Below, piece by piece: positions 42,478 through 51,491 of a DNA stretch of 64,000 bases. The DNA is from CAILZL01 sp050248275 (GTDB taxonomy: Bacteria; Pseudomonadota; Gammaproteobacteria; Steroidobacterales; Steroidobacteraceae). Within the stretch, counting starts at the first letter, position 1. The number at the start of each line of letters is the position of its first letter. A model generated the notes under the pieces. The model saw only the letters and a list, made by a program, of their open reading frames with translations. It was not told the DNA's origin and searched no databases. Both the position numbers and the translations under genes were made by a program. Location: contig JBFWSR010000001.1 in NCBI GenBank assembly GCA_050248275.1, positions 62,001 through 126,000 on the forward strand, read 5' to 3'.

Positions 42478-43656
42478 ATGTCATTTCCAACCACTTCCCG
42501 CGCCATCCTGCATGTCGATATGGATGCGTTCTATGCATCCATCGAACAGCGCGACAACCCGCAACTGCGTGGCCGGCCATTGATCGTCGGCGGCACGGGC
42601 GGCCGCGGCGTGGTGGCGGCAGCCAGTTATGAGGTACGGCCATTCGGCGTGCGTTCGGCCATGCCGGTGCGTGAAGCGCTGCAACGCTGCCCACAGGCCA
42701 TCTGTGTCCGGCCGCGCATATCGCATTACCGAACGGTGTCGCAGCAGATCTTCCAGATATTTCACGAGTTCACGCCGCTGGTGGAAGGCCTGTCGCTGGA
42801 TGAGGCCTTTCTGGATGTCACGCATAGCCAGTCGGCCATGGGTAGCGCCGAACACATTGCCGCGCAGATCAAGCAACGCATACGCGAACGCACGCAGCTC
42901 ACTGCCTCGGTGGGCGTGGCGCCCAACAAGCTGGTGGCCAAGATTGCCTCGGACCTGCACAAGCCGGATGGCTTGCTGGTTGTGGAGCCCACCGCAGTGA
43001 CCACAACACTGGATCCACTGCCCATCACGCGGTTGTTCGGCATCGGGCACAAAACTGCGCCCAAACTACTGGCGCTGGGCATTCGCACCTTTCGCGATCT
43101 GCGCCTGGCGCCCGAGCAGCGTCTGAGGGCGATCTTCGGCAAACACACGGTGCCGATACAGGCACGCGCGGCGGGCATTGATGATCGCCCGGTGATTCCC
43201 GACTGGGATGAAAAACAGATCAGCGCCGAGGAAACTTTCGAAACGGACATCAGCGACCATGCACGTCTCCGCATCGAGTTGCAGGCATTGGCGGACCGAA
43301 CCGCGACACGGCTGCGCGCCAAGCAACTGCAGGCAGCCTGTGTCACGGTCAAGATTCGTCGCCGTGACTTCAGCACCTATACCCGTCAACAGCATTTCCA
43401 GCCCGCCACACAGGAAACCCGGGTGATTGCGCGCATGGCCACGCAATTGCTGAATGAGTGGCTGAAAGCCCAGCCGCGCGCAGCCTTGCGTCTGTTGGGC
43501 GTGGGCGTTGCCGATCTGACCCAGGCGCAGCAACTCGAACTGTTTGCCGCGCCTGAATCGCAACGCAATCGCAAGCTGGACGCCACGGTGGATCGCATCC
43601 GCGAGCGCTATGGCATGGCAGCGTTAAAGCGTGGTGACAGTCTGCGCAAGCCATGA
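42478..43656 (+). CDS. dinB: DNA polymerase IV
   Basis: Y-family translesion polymerase of 392 aa. Catalytic acids are in HVDMDAFYASIEQ and GLSLDEAFLDVT; AASYEVRPFGVRSAMP is the family loop. The helix-hairpin-helix thumb (LFGIGHKTAPKLLALGI) and the little-finger domain follow. The C-terminus lacks an obvious beta-clamp consensus, though QQLELFAAP near the end is a good clamp-binding candidate (QLELF). No LexA box is seen just upstream; the preceding terminator leaves only about 30 nt for a promoter. Confidence 0.95.
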   Translation: MSFPTTSRAILHVDMDAFYASIEQRDNPQLRGRPLIVGGTGGRGVVAAASYEVRPFGVRSAMPVREALQRCPQAICVRPRISHYRTVSQQIFQIFHEFTPLVEGLSLDEAFLDVTHSQSAMGSAEHIAAQIKQRIRERTQLTASVGVAPNKLVAKIASDLHKPDGLLVVEPTAVTTTLDPLPITRLFGIGHKTAPKLLALGIRTFRDLRLAPEQRLRAIFGKHTVPIQARAAGIDDRPVIPDWDEKQISAEETFETDISDHARLRIELQALADRTATRLRAKQLQAACVTVKIRRRDFSTYTRQQHFQPATQETRVIARMATQLLNEWLKAQPRAALRLLGVGVADLTQAQQLELFAAPESQRNRKLDATVDRIRERYGMAALKRGDSLRKP

Positions 43657-43717
43657 ACTTGGCACATCTGCTCTGCAACAGGCATCATTGCCGTCTTTCA
43701 GCAAGGCCACTGTAATC

Positions 43718-45367
43718 ATGTACACGAGCTTTTTCGGCCTGAGCGAAAAGCCGTTCGCCATCACGCCTAATCCGCGCTACCTCTACATGAGCGAGCGGCA
43801 TGCGGAGGCGTTGGCGCATCTGATGTATGGCCTGAACGAAGCCGGCGGCTTCATCCAGCTCACCGGCGAAGTGGGCACCGGCAAAACCACCGTGGTGCGC
43901 ACGCTGCTGGAACAACTGCCGCAACATGCCGACGTGGCGGTGATTCTCAATCCGCGCCTGACCCCGGCGGAGTTCCTGCTCACCATCTGCGAAGAACTGG
44001 GCATTTTCCTGAGCGACGAGAATGCGCGCAGCGTCAAGGATCTGGTGGACGTGCTGAATTCACGCCTGCTGGCCACGCATGCCAAGGGCCGGCGGGTGGT
44101 GGTGATTGTCGATGAAGCGCAGAATCTGTTGCCGGAAACCCTGGAACAGGTGCGCCTGCTCACCAATCTGGAAACCGCCACCCACAAGCTGATGCAGATC
44201 ATCCTGATCGGCCAGCCCGAACTGCGCGACTTGCTGGATCGCAGCGATCTGCGCCAATTGGCGCAACGCATCACCGGCCGCTATCACCTGACCCCTTTAA
44301 GCCGTGACGACACTGCTGCCTATATTCGCCATCGCCTGCAGGTGGCGGGAGCTGCCAGGGACATCTTTAGCGAACGCGCGCTGCGCGAAGTACATCGTCT
44401 AAGTCATGGCGTGCCGCGTCTGATCAACATCATCTGCGATCGCGCCCTGCTGGGCGCTTACACGCAGGAACAACACGAGATCGGCGTATCGCTGGTGCGC
44501 AAGGCTGCCGCCGAAGTGGCCGGCGCGTGGCGCGTGCGTCCATGGTGGCATTGGGCGCTGGCAGGCAGCAGTGTGACGCTGGTGTGCGCGACGCTGGGAA
44601 TTCTATGGTGGCGACAGCAAGCACCCGAACCGGCGACGCCGGTGATGGCCGCTGCCCCGCCTGCACCGGCGCCCGTCCCTGAACCTGTGGTCGCCTCCGA
44701 GCCAGTACCGATGGATGCCGCCCAGGCATTACGGCAATACCCGGCAGAAACCGGTACCGATGCCGCCTTCGTGGCGCTGTTTGCCCTGTGGGGCGCGCAC
44801 TTCGATCACCAGGCCGGGCGCGCCTGCGATCAGGCGCTGACACAGGGACTGGAATGCGTCTATCAAAAAGGTTCGTGGGGTTTGCTGCGCAGCCTGAATC
44901 GTCCGGCCATTCTGCAACTTAGCGACGATCAGGGCGTGGCGCATCAGGCCGTGGTGGCAGCCATCAACGAAGTCAGCGCCCGGTTGATTCTGGGCGATCA
45001 ACCACAGGAGGTGAGCCTGGCGTCGCTGGCCCGTTACTGGAACGGCGACTTTCTGTTGTTATGGCGACCCAAGGTTTCCGGTCAGCGCGCCTTGAGCATG
45101 GGCATGCGCGGCGATGAAATCTACTGGTTGCGTAGCAGTCTGGCCAGACTGGCAGGTCAAAACCTGCCTGCCAGAACCAACAATGTGTTTGATGCTGAGT
45201 TATCGGCACAGCTGGCCGACTTCCAGCGTGCGCATCGTTTGAACGCCGATGGCATTGCTGGTGTGCAGACTCAGATTGCACTGGACGCAGCAGTGAGCGA
45301 TGACGGCAGCCCCAGTCTGGTGGTGATCGATTCCACGATGAGTCCGGCGACAGGCAACCCGACATGA
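43718..45367 (+). CDS. gspA: GspA/ExeA-type AAA ATPase with peptidoglycan-binding domain
   Basis: 549-aa inner membrane ATPase that helps place the type II secretion secretin through the cell wall. It starts MYTSFFGLSEKPFAITPNPR, the ExeA signature. Walker A is LTGEVGTGKTTVVRTL and Walker B VVVIVDEAQNL. One membrane helix (~278-297, WHWALAGSSVTLVCATLGIL) is followed by a Pro-rich linker, a C39-like domain (ALWGAHFDHQAGRACDQAL) and a C-terminal PG_binding_1 domain (FDAELSAQLADFQRAHRLN). The upstream frame start at 43631 overlaps dinB. The stop overlaps gspB by ATGA. Confidence 0.92.
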   Translation: MYTSFFGLSEKPFAITPNPRYLYMSERHAEALAHLMYGLNEAGGFIQLTGEVGTGKTTVVRTLLEQLPQHADVAVILNPRLTPAEFLLTICEELGIFLSDENARSVKDLVDVLNSRLLATHAKGRRVVVIVDEAQNLLPETLEQVRLLTNLETATHKLMQIILIGQPELRDLLDRSDLRQLAQRITGRYHLTPLSRDDTAAYIRHRLQVAGAARDIFSERALREVHRLSHGVPRLINIICDRALLGAYTQEQHEIGVSLVRKAAAEVAGAWRVRPWWHWALAGSSVTLVCATLGILWWRQQAPEPATPVMAAAPPAPAPVPEPVVASEPVPMDAAQALRQYPAETGTDAAFVALFALWGAHFDHQAGRACDQALTQGLECVYQKGSWGLLRSLNRPAILQLSDDQGVAHQAVVAAINEVSARLILGDQPQEVSLASLARYWNGDFLLLWRPKVSGQRALSMGMRGDEIYWLRSSLARLAGQNLPARTNNVFDAELSAQLADFQRAHRLNADGIAGVQTQIALDAAVSDDGSPSLVVIDSTMSPATGNPT

Positions 45368-46101
45368 GCTTCATTCTCGATGCACTGAAAAAATCCGAAC
45401 AGGAACGTGAACGGCAGCAACAGCCGACCACCTTGGAACTGCCGCATGGACGCCATAGCCGCACCCAGCCGCTTTGGATGATCATCGTCATGAGCCTGCT
45501 GTTACTGAATTGCGTGCTGCTGCTGGCGATGTGGTGGCGCAACCGTGACGACCCGCCGTCCGCTGTTGCGGTCACCACACCAGCGCCGGCCAGTGGATCG
45601 GCCGCAGCCATACAGAAGCCGCCGCTGGTCATCGCCCCGCGCGCCACCGAAGTACGGCCGCTGCAGGATGAAGCCGGCAACGATGCACCCGTCGCTGACG
45701 CAGAGGAACCACCCGACCATACCGCAGCGCTGCTGGCCGATGCCGAACCAGCAGGTCCGCCACTGGTACGCCCTGCCACCCGCCTTGAACAAGCCATGAC
45801 ACAACAGGAAACCCTGGCCAACCGACTCAAGGCCAACAGTCCCGGTAATAGCACGGGCGCCACCCCCGACGGCACACCGACGCTCGACAGTCTGGGCGGC
45901 AGCAGCGCACTGAACCTGCCGGCACTGCGTCTGGATGTGCATGTGTATTCAGCACGCGCCGGCGAGCGCTTCGTCTTCATCAACTCGCATAAATATCTGG
46001 AAGGCCAGACTCTGGGCGAAGGACCCTACCTGGAAAAAATCACCCAGGACGGCGCGATCTTGAACTTTCGCAATCAGCGTTTCCTGTTGCCGCGCCAGTA
46101 G
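45364..46101 (+). CDS. gspB: GspB-type secretion assembly protein
   Basis: 245-aa partner of GspA. N-terminal MSFILDALKKSEQERERQQ is the family signature; a membrane helix (~38-58) follows, then a Pro/Ala-rich linker. The C-terminal GspB domain (LRLDVHVYSARAGERFVFIN, LEGQTLGEGPYLEKI) is complete. GspA-GspB guide the secretin through peptidoglycan; the rest of the type II genes are not in the window. Confidence 0.92.
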   Translation: MSFILDALKKSEQERERQQQPTTLELPHGRHSRTQPLWMIIVMSLLLLNCVLLLAMWWRNRDDPPSAVAVTTPAPASGSAAAIQKPPLVIAPRATEVRPLQDEAGNDAPVADAEEPPDHTAALLADAEPAGPPLVRPATRLEQAMTQQETLANRLKANSPGNSTGATPDGTPTLDSLGGSSALNLPALRLDVHVYSARAGERFVFINSHKYLEGQTLGEGPYLEKITQDGAILNFRNQRFLLPRQ

Positions 46102-46114
46102 TACGACTGGGCGG

Positions 46115-46621
46115 CTATTCTCTGGCCATATTCATGTCAGGCTGGTTCAGGGCTGCGCCACTCAAACGATAGAGGGTCCATTCGCTCATCGGTTGTGCGC
46201 CCATTTTTTCGTAGAAATCGATCGCGCGCCGGTTCCAGTTCAGCACCGACCATTCATAACGGCCACAGCCGCGCGCCACGGCCAGTTGCCGCACCGCCTC
46301 CTGCAGCGCCTTGCCCACGCCGTGACCGCGCCATGCCGTGCGCACGTACAGATCTTCCAGATAAATGCCCGGTTTGCCGAGGAAGGTGGAGTAGTTATGA
46401 AAGAACAGCGCAAAACCCACTGCCTGCCCGTCAATGTCGGCCATCAATACTTGCGCATAGGGATGCGGACCGAACAGATGCGCATGCAATGCCCGCTCAT
46501 CGGCCGTGACCTCGTGACTGAGCTGCTCGAATTCAGCCAGTTCGCGGATCAACTGCAGGATCTGCGGCACATCGTTCTCGGTGGCGGCGCGAATCTGTAA
46601 CGACGGCTGCGTACTGCTCAC
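46115..46621 (-). CDS. GNAT-family N-acetyltransferase
   Basis: 168-aa GNAT of the spermidine/diamine-acetyltransferase-like sort. IRELAEFEQLSHEVTADERA near the start and FLGKPGIYLEDLYVRTAWRG in the middle are typical; motif A follows (RGHGVGKALQEAV) and CGRYEWSVLNWNRRAIDFYE ends the fold. The start is GTG 46621, with GGAG eight nt upstream. The substrate is unknown; it is divergent from a LysR gene, which may control it. Confidence 0.9.
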   Translation of the reverse strand: MSSTQPSLQIRAATENDVPQILQLIRELAEFEQLSHEVTADERALHAHLFGPHPYAQVLMADIDGQAVGFALFFHNYSTFLGKPGIYLEDLYVRTAWRGHGVGKALQEAVRQLAVARGCGRYEWSVLNWNRRAIDFYEKMGAQPMSEWTLYRLSGAALNQPDMNMARE

Positions 46622-46850
46622 GGCAATTCTCCAAACGGGGATTCAACACTGACCCGCAGTATCGGGCATGCGGGCCGGCCAATGGAATGATTCCTGATCC
46701 CGTACCGCTGCGCCTGTAGATTTAACCTGCCATACACCGTTGCAAGATTTACATTTGCTAACAGGAGCCTGTTTGCAGCACCATAAGACTGCCTCATGAT
46801 ACTGGCAAAGCCGGTGAGCGCAGACGATTTCAGGCAAGGGAAAATAAACA

Positions 46851-47774
46851 ATGAGCGATCCCGTCAAACTGCCTCTGAACGCGCTGCGAGTATTCGCTGC
46901 CGTGGCCGAACGACTGAGTTTCACCGAAGCCGCCAATACACTGGATGTCACGCCGGCGGCGGTCAGTTCGCAGATCAAGGCGCTTGAGGATGCGCTGGAA
47001 ACGCCGCTGTTCTATCGCCATAGCCGCTCGGTGCGGCTGACGCCATTGGGCGCGCAATTGCTGCCCGGCGTACAACGCGGCTTCGATGAACTGGCGCGCG
47101 CCATCGACCAGTTGCGCAAACATCGCAGCAGCGGCCAGCTCAACATCAGCATGCTGGGCTCCTTCCTGCAAAAGTGGCTGCTGCCCAGGCTCAGAGACTT
47201 TTATCAAAAGCATCCGGAAATCGACCTGCGCTTCAATGTCAGCCGCGAATTGGTGGACTTCACGCACAGCGACTTCCACGCCACCGTGCGCTACGGACTT
47301 GGGCAATGGCCGCAGTTGCGCGCCGAACACGTGATGGATGACTGGGTGTTCCCGGTCACCAGTCCGGCGCTGGCCGGCCAGATCGGCTCAATCAATACGC
47401 TTGCCGACCTGCGCAAGTATCCACTGCTGCACAGTCAGCACGAACCCTGGTCGGACTGGCTGCGCAGCCTGGGCGGCGACACCACCCGCCTAGAACACGG
47501 CCCGGTGCTGGAAGATTCCATCACCGCCCTGAACATGGCCGAACGTGGTGAAGGGCTGGTATTGGCGCGCTGGTCGCTGGTGGCGGATGACCTGCACGCC
47601 GGCCGTCTGGTGCGCGTCGGTCAGCAGAGCGTGCGGCAACGCGCTGCCTATTATTTCGTGGCGCCGCCCGAGCATTTCGATCTGCCCAAGGTGCAACGCT
47701 TTCATGCCTGGCTCAGCGACTGCTGCCGGCAATTTCCGCCGCCAGAAGGCGAACGGCTGGAACCCGCTGATTAG
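46851..47774 (+). CDS. LysR-family regulator, GcvA-like
   Basis: 307-aa LysR regulator. The HTH spans LNALRVFAAVAERLSFTEAA and LDVTPAAVSSQIKALEDALE; RHSRSVRLTPLGAQLLPGV closes it. The C-terminal domain is of the GcvA subgroup (HPEIDLRFNVSRELVDFTHS, AALNMAERGEGLVLARWSLV-like TALNMAERGEGLVLARW). LysR genes usually control a divergent neighbour, here the GNAT gene 230 nt away; the gap could hold a shared operator but no clear T-N11-A pair stands out. Confidence 0.9.
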   Translation: MSDPVKLPLNALRVFAAVAERLSFTEAANTLDVTPAAVSSQIKALEDALETPLFYRHSRSVRLTPLGAQLLPGVQRGFDELARAIDQLRKHRSSGQLNISMLGSFLQKWLLPRLRDFYQKHPEIDLRFNVSRELVDFTHSDFHATVRYGLGQWPQLRAEHVMDDWVFPVTSPALAGQIGSINTLADLRKYPLLHSQHEPWSDWLRSLGGDTTRLEHGPVLEDSITALNMAERGEGLVLARWSLVADDLHAGRLVRVGQQSVRQRAAYYFVAPPEHFDLPKVQRFHAWLSDCCRQFPPPEGERLEPAD

Positions 47775-47855
47775 GTCTGGCGGTGAAGTTGGTGCATCAT
47801 CAGCTTCCTTAAAAGCCCCAGGCGTCGGATAAATAGATAACAGGCCGCGATCGGC

Positions 47856-50510
47856 ATGGCAGCTTCCCAGCAAAAAAAACCGGACGAGATCGCCCAGCGC
47901 GCACGCGCATTGGGTCCACGCGAACGGCAGAGTTTTGTCGAGCAGCAATGCGGCGCGGACGCCACTCTGATTTCGCAGGTGCTGGCGCTGCTCGACCAGA
48001 GCGATAGCGCTGCCCGATATTGGCAGGCCAACCATGCCGCTGAAGAATGGACGCCCGCTTCGCTGATCGGCGCACGTCTCGGCCCCTACGAACTGAAACG
48101 CCTGATCGGTTCGGGCGGCATGGGCGAGGTGTATCTCGCCGAACGCATCGATCACGAATTCGAACAGAAAGTCGCCATCAAACTGGTGCGCGGCAGCCTG
48201 TTGTCCGATGACATACGCGCGCGGCTGCGCACCGAGCGGCAGATTCTCGCCTCGCTGCAACATCCCAATATCGCCACCTTGCTGGATGGCGGCACCGCAC
48301 CGGACGGCACGCCCTATCTGGTGATGGAATATATCGAAGGCGTGCCGATCGACGTGTATTGCGACCGCCAGCAATTGTCCATCGAACAGCGTCTGCAATT
48401 GTTCTGCAAGGTGTGCGCAGCCGTGCAATGCGCACATCAAAGCCTGATCGTGCATCGCGATCTCAAGCCCAACAATATTCTGGTGACTGCGGACGGCGAA
48501 CCCAAACTGCTCGACTTCGGCATTGCCAAGCTGCTGGACACACAACTGAATCCGCACACTGTCACCGTCACCCACCATCAATTTCGCGTCATGACGCCCG
48601 CCCATGCCAGCCCGGAACAGGTGCGCGGCGAACCCATCACCACTGCCAGCGACATCTATGTGCTGGGCGTGTTGCTGTATGAATTGCTGAGCGGCAAGCG
48701 CCCGTTCGTGCTGCCCTATCACTGCCGACTGGCCGATGTTGAACGACTGGTCTGCCACAGCACGCCCTTGTCGCCGAGTGCAACGGTGCTGCGCAGCGCT
48801 GCGGCAACGCCGGGGTTAATGCATGACCTCGCTTACTCGCGCAACACCAGCGTCAGCAAACTGGCGAGACGACTGCGTGGCGATCTCGACAACATCGTGA
48901 TGATGGCCTTGCGCAAGGAACCGGCGCGCCGCTATGCCTCGGCCGCACAATTCGCTGAAGACATACAGCACTGGTTGCAGGACCAACCCGTCATTGCCAG
49001 CAAGGACAGTTGGCTATATCGCAGCCGCAAGTTTGTATACCGTCACACGCTGGCCGTGATGTCGGCACTGGCCATTGTCATCCTGCTGGCCGGCTTCAGT
49101 GTAGTGACCTATTTGCAATCGCAAAACATTGCACGGCAACGCGATGCCGCAGCGGCGGAACGCAATCGCGCCGAACAGGTCTCGTCGTTTCTGGTGGAGC
49201 TGTTCGAACTGTCCGACCCCTCGCAAAGTCGCGGCAACGAATTGAAAGCCCGCGAACTGCTGGATGTCGGCGCGCGCCGCATCGACAGCGATCTGCAATC
49301 ACAACCGGCCACGCGCGCCATGCTGCTCAACACCATCGGCAAGGTGTACGGCAGCCTGGGGTTGTATAAAGAAGCGGCCGACTCGCTGGAAAAATCCCTG
49401 CAGACACGCGAGCAGCTTTATGGCGGGCGTCATGACGAGGTTGCAGCATCGCTCATGGCGCTGGGTGAAGCGCACCTGTCGCAGGGCAAGCTCGATCTGG
49501 CCGAAGCCGATCTCAAGCGGGCGCTGGCCATGCAACAGCAACTGCACGGCAAGCAGGCAGTCGAACAGGCGCCGGTATTGCGGCTCATGGGCAGGCTGGC
49601 GCTGGAACGCGGCCAGTTTGCAGCCGCAGAACAGACCATGCGTGCAGCGATGACGCTGTATGACAGTCATGGCATGCAAGACAGCCTGGGTAAAGCAGCC
49701 GTGCTCAGCGATCTGGGCAAGATACTGGCCGACCAATACCACGAAGCCGCTGCGGAACCGCTGTATCGCGCTGCATTGAAAATCGAAACCGCTGCGCTGG
49801 GCGAAGATCACCCCCGTGTCGCGGAACTCAAGAACCGTCTGGCGGATGCCTTGGAGGGCCAGGGCAAATATACAGAGGCCGCATCGCTGTTCCGCGAAGC
49901 CGTGGACACCAAACGCCGCGTGCTGGGCAACGAACACCCGCAAACCATCGACGCGCTGGAAAACTACGGCAATTTCCTGCGTCGCAAAGGCGACTATCCT
50001 CAGGCCGAAGCCGTGCTGATCGAAGCCCTGCAGGCCAACCGCAAGCTGTATGGCGAACAGCACAGCTATGTGGGCTACGATCATGTGAACCTGGGTCTGC
50101 TCGGTTACGACCGTGGCGACTATGCGCGCGCCGACAGCGAATTCAGCGCCGCACTGAGCATCTACGCCCACAGCCTGGAACCCGACAACGTGCTGATCGC
50201 CGGCGCCAAGATCGGGTTGGGACGCACCCTCACCCGCCTGGGCAAACCGCAACAAGCCATGCCGTTGCTGGAAGAAGCCATCGTCATTGCCAGCAACGCA
50301 TTGGGCGACGACAACCCGGTGACCGACACCGCGCGCGGCGCATTGGGCCTTGCCCTGCTGGAAACCGGCAACACACAGCGCGCAAAAGAGTTACTGCAAA
50401 ACGCCCAGCCCGGCATTGAACAGACCTATGGCCAGCAAGCGGTCATCACACATGAGGTGCGAGCGGGACTGCAACGCATACAGAGGATTGGGCAGCGGAA
50501 GGGAGACTGA
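47856..50510 (+). CDS. Serine/threonine protein kinase with TPR repeats
   Basis: 884-aa membrane kinase. A short helical N-terminal domain (~1-70) precedes the kinase: Gly-rich loop LIGSGGMGEVYLAE, Lys in VAIKLVRG, catalytic loop VHRDLKPNNILV, DFG in LLDFGIAKLL, and SPE for APE in the activation segment. A single membrane helix (LAVMSALAIVILLAGFSVV, ~397-415) follows, then about ten TPR-like repeats to the C-terminus, probably periplasmic. All catalytic residues are present. The stop codon directly abuts the far end of the integron cassette array. Confidence 0.9.
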   Translation: MAASQQKKPDEIAQRARALGPRERQSFVEQQCGADATLISQVLALLDQSDSAARYWQANHAAEEWTPASLIGARLGPYELKRLIGSGGMGEVYLAERIDHEFEQKVAIKLVRGSLLSDDIRARLRTERQILASLQHPNIATLLDGGTAPDGTPYLVMEYIEGVPIDVYCDRQQLSIEQRLQLFCKVCAAVQCAHQSLIVHRDLKPNNILVTADGEPKLLDFGIAKLLDTQLNPHTVTVTHHQFRVMTPAHASPEQVRGEPITTASDIYVLGVLLYELLSGKRPFVLPYHCRLADVERLVCHSTPLSPSATVLRSAAATPGLMHDLAYSRNTSVSKLARRLRGDLDNIVMMALRKEPARRYASAAQFAEDIQHWLQDQPVIASKDSWLYRSRKFVYRHTLAVMSALAIVILLAGFSVVTYLQSQNIARQRDAAAAERNRAEQVSSFLVELFELSDPSQSRGNELKARELLDVGARRIDSDLQSQPATRAMLLNTIGKVYGSLGLYKEAADSLEKSLQTREQLYGGRHDEVAASLMALGEAHLSQGKLDLAEADLKRALAMQQQLHGKQAVEQAPVLRLMGRLALERGQFAAAEQTMRAAMTLYDSHGMQDSLGKAAVLSDLGKILADQYHEAAAEPLYRAALKIETAALGEDHPRVAELKNRLADALEGQGKYTEAASLFREAVDTKRRVLGNEHPQTIDALENYGNFLRRKGDYPQAEAVLIEALQANRKLYGEQHSYVGYDHVNLGLLGYDRGDYARADSEFSAALSIYAHSLEPDNVLIAGAKIGLGRTLTRLGKPQQAMPLLEEAIVIASNALGDDNPVTDTARGALGLALLETGNTQRAKELLQNAQPGIEQTYGQQAVITHEVRAGLQRIQRIGQRKGD

Positions 50511-50569
50511 CGCCGCCGCTAAAGCGAGCGTGGCCTTTCCACGCGTCGTCTTTGAGCGGTTTGTTGGGC
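50511..50569 (-). other. attC site 4 (59-base element), distal end of integron array
   Basis: Read on the minus strand it begins with inverse core GCCCAAC (50569-50563), has arms that pair (AACCGCT with AGCGG) and ends GGCGGCG|TCAGTC next to the kinase stop codon. As the last attC, the bases after the G come from the chromosome, so the core is not GTTRRRY. It is shorter than attC1 and attC2 and of a different sequence type. Confidence 0.6.
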
Positions 50570-50707
50570 GCTGGCCGGCACAAATTTGATTTGAAGCTCG
50601 CACCCGACGGCATGCGCGTAGCGCTTGAGCGTGCCAATTGAAGGGGAGTGTTTGCCAGCGCTCAAGGCCGACTCAAGGCGCGTTATAGCCGGTGCATGCG
50701 TACCCAT
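50519..50707 (-). pseudogene. Remnant of an XRE-type antitoxin (cassette 4)
   Basis: The readable part, MGTHAPAITRLESALSAGKH then PSIGTLKRYAHAVGCELQI, is the C-terminal half of a HigA-like XRE helix-turn-helix antitoxin. The first helices are missing: sequence upstream of 50707 switches abruptly to an insertion-sequence fragment. Translation runs into attC4. The partner toxin is absent. It is the residue of a fourth integron cassette. Confidence 0.6.
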
Positions 50708-50821
50708 AAGTGGCTCAACCGGACTGCAGTTGCCTTGAATAGATCACTGTATTTGTTTGTCGTTCCGGGCCCTGGCTTTGGCATTTAATGACACTCCTGA
50801 TTCGTTAGATCAGGGTGTCCA
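50708..50821 (-). mobile_element. IS3-type insertion sequence fragment (5' end with orfA start)
   Basis: On the minus strand, TGGACACC (50821-50814) begins what looks like an IS end, followed by a short leader and an ATG at 50784 coding MPKPGPGTTNKYSDLFKATA and a few more residues (VRLSHL), the usual N-terminus of an IS3-family orfA. The homology stops at 50708, where the antitoxin remnant begins. Only about 115 bp remain; orfB and the other end are gone. The exact outer boundary may lie a little into attC3. Confidence 0.6.
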
Positions 50822-50867
50822 CTAAACCGAAGGAACTATCCGCGTCGGTTCGAAGCGTTTGTTATCC
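50822..50867 (-). other. attC site 3, truncated
   Basis: The inverse core GGATAAC (minus strand, 50867-50861) overlaps the toxin stop codon and is the exact complement of the first bases of cassette 3 (GTTATCC at 51375-51369). AACGCTTCGAACCGACGCGG follows, but the mirror half is missing because the IS fragment adjoins. Confidence 0.65.
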
Positions 50868-51116
50868 GATGATTTTGTCGTACTCGGCATGGCTTCCGAT
50901 CCAGAACCACGAAATGCCGTCCTCTACATCGACGCCAACAGCGCGCCAATGTAACCCGACACGAGCGGACCAAAACTCGCCGACCTTCTTGAGGTGAATA
51001 GAAGGATGACGAGGGTTTGAGTTCATGAGAGCAAAACAGCGATCCGCAAGCTGCTGTACGTCAGCGGACAACGTGCGATAGTGACACCAGAAATCTGGAG
51101 AAGCAAAATGATTCAA
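50862..51116 (-). CDS. RelE/ParE-like toxin in integron cassette 3
   Basis: 84-aa toxin of the RelE/ParE fold. ADVQQLADRCFALMNSNPRH and SIHLKKVGEFWSARVGLHWR are typical, as is DGISWFWIGSHAEYDKII. Target (ribosome-bound mRNA or gyrase) cannot be told. It overlaps the antitoxin gene by four nt (ATGA), and its stop codon lies in the attC3 inverse core. Such pairs in cassettes can stabilise the array by killing cells that lose it. Confidence 0.85.
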   Translation of the reverse strand: MNHFASPDFWCHYRTLSADVQQLADRCFALMNSNPRHPSIHLKKVGEFWSARVGLHWRAVGVDVEDGISWFWIGSHAEYDKIIG

Positions 51117-51313
51117 AACTTCGTGCTCTTACCTTCCCGGTGAGATTTACGTGCTGCTTCCGCCAGAACATCAAGCTTTCCCGCCTTTACATCGGCCTCA
51201 AACTGTTGATCCCATGCCTGAGCGTCGAATTCTGCATACCATTTCCGAAATTCCGCCAACTCCGGGCCGGAAAGGTTGCGGACTTGGTTCTCAACTTCCT
51301 CTAATTTACGCAT
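51113..51313 (-). CDS. Antitoxin in integron cassette 3
   Basis: 66-aa antitoxin of the type found before RelE/ParE toxins (LSGPELAEFRKWYAEFDAQA, WDQQFEADVKAGKLDVLAEA). A GAGGTG ribosome binding site is six to seven nt before the ATG. A TATACT box at 51339-51334 suggests the cassette has its own promoter, as toxin-antitoxin cassettes generally need. The N-terminal helical part likely acts in dimerisation; no clear DNA-binding motif is evident. Confidence 0.82.
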   Translation of the reverse strand: MRKLEEVENQVRNLSGPELAEFRKWYAEFDAQAWDQQFEADVKAGKLDVLAEAARKSHREGKSTKF

Positions 51314-51368
51314 ATGTCACCTCGTGCGGCCGAAGTATACGCGCCGGAATCACTGCTGTCTTTTCATC

Positions 51369-51458
51369 GGATAACGCTGCGCATCAGCGACGCGCCGATG
51401 CCCTAAACACAGAACACATTTATCCGGATCGCGCGCTCGCTGCATGCGCTTGTTAGGC
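51369..51458 (-). other. attC site 2
   Basis: 90-bp recombination site. On the minus strand it runs from inverse core GCCTAAC (51458-51452) to GTTATCC (51375-51369); crossover lies between G51375 and T51374. GCCTAAC is the exact complement of GTTAGGC at the start of cassette 2, as expected for the attC belonging to that cassette. The body is almost identical to attC1 (51875-51964). Confidence 0.85.
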
Positions 51459-51491
51459 GGCTGGCACAACCTTGTTTTGATTTGCACAGCA

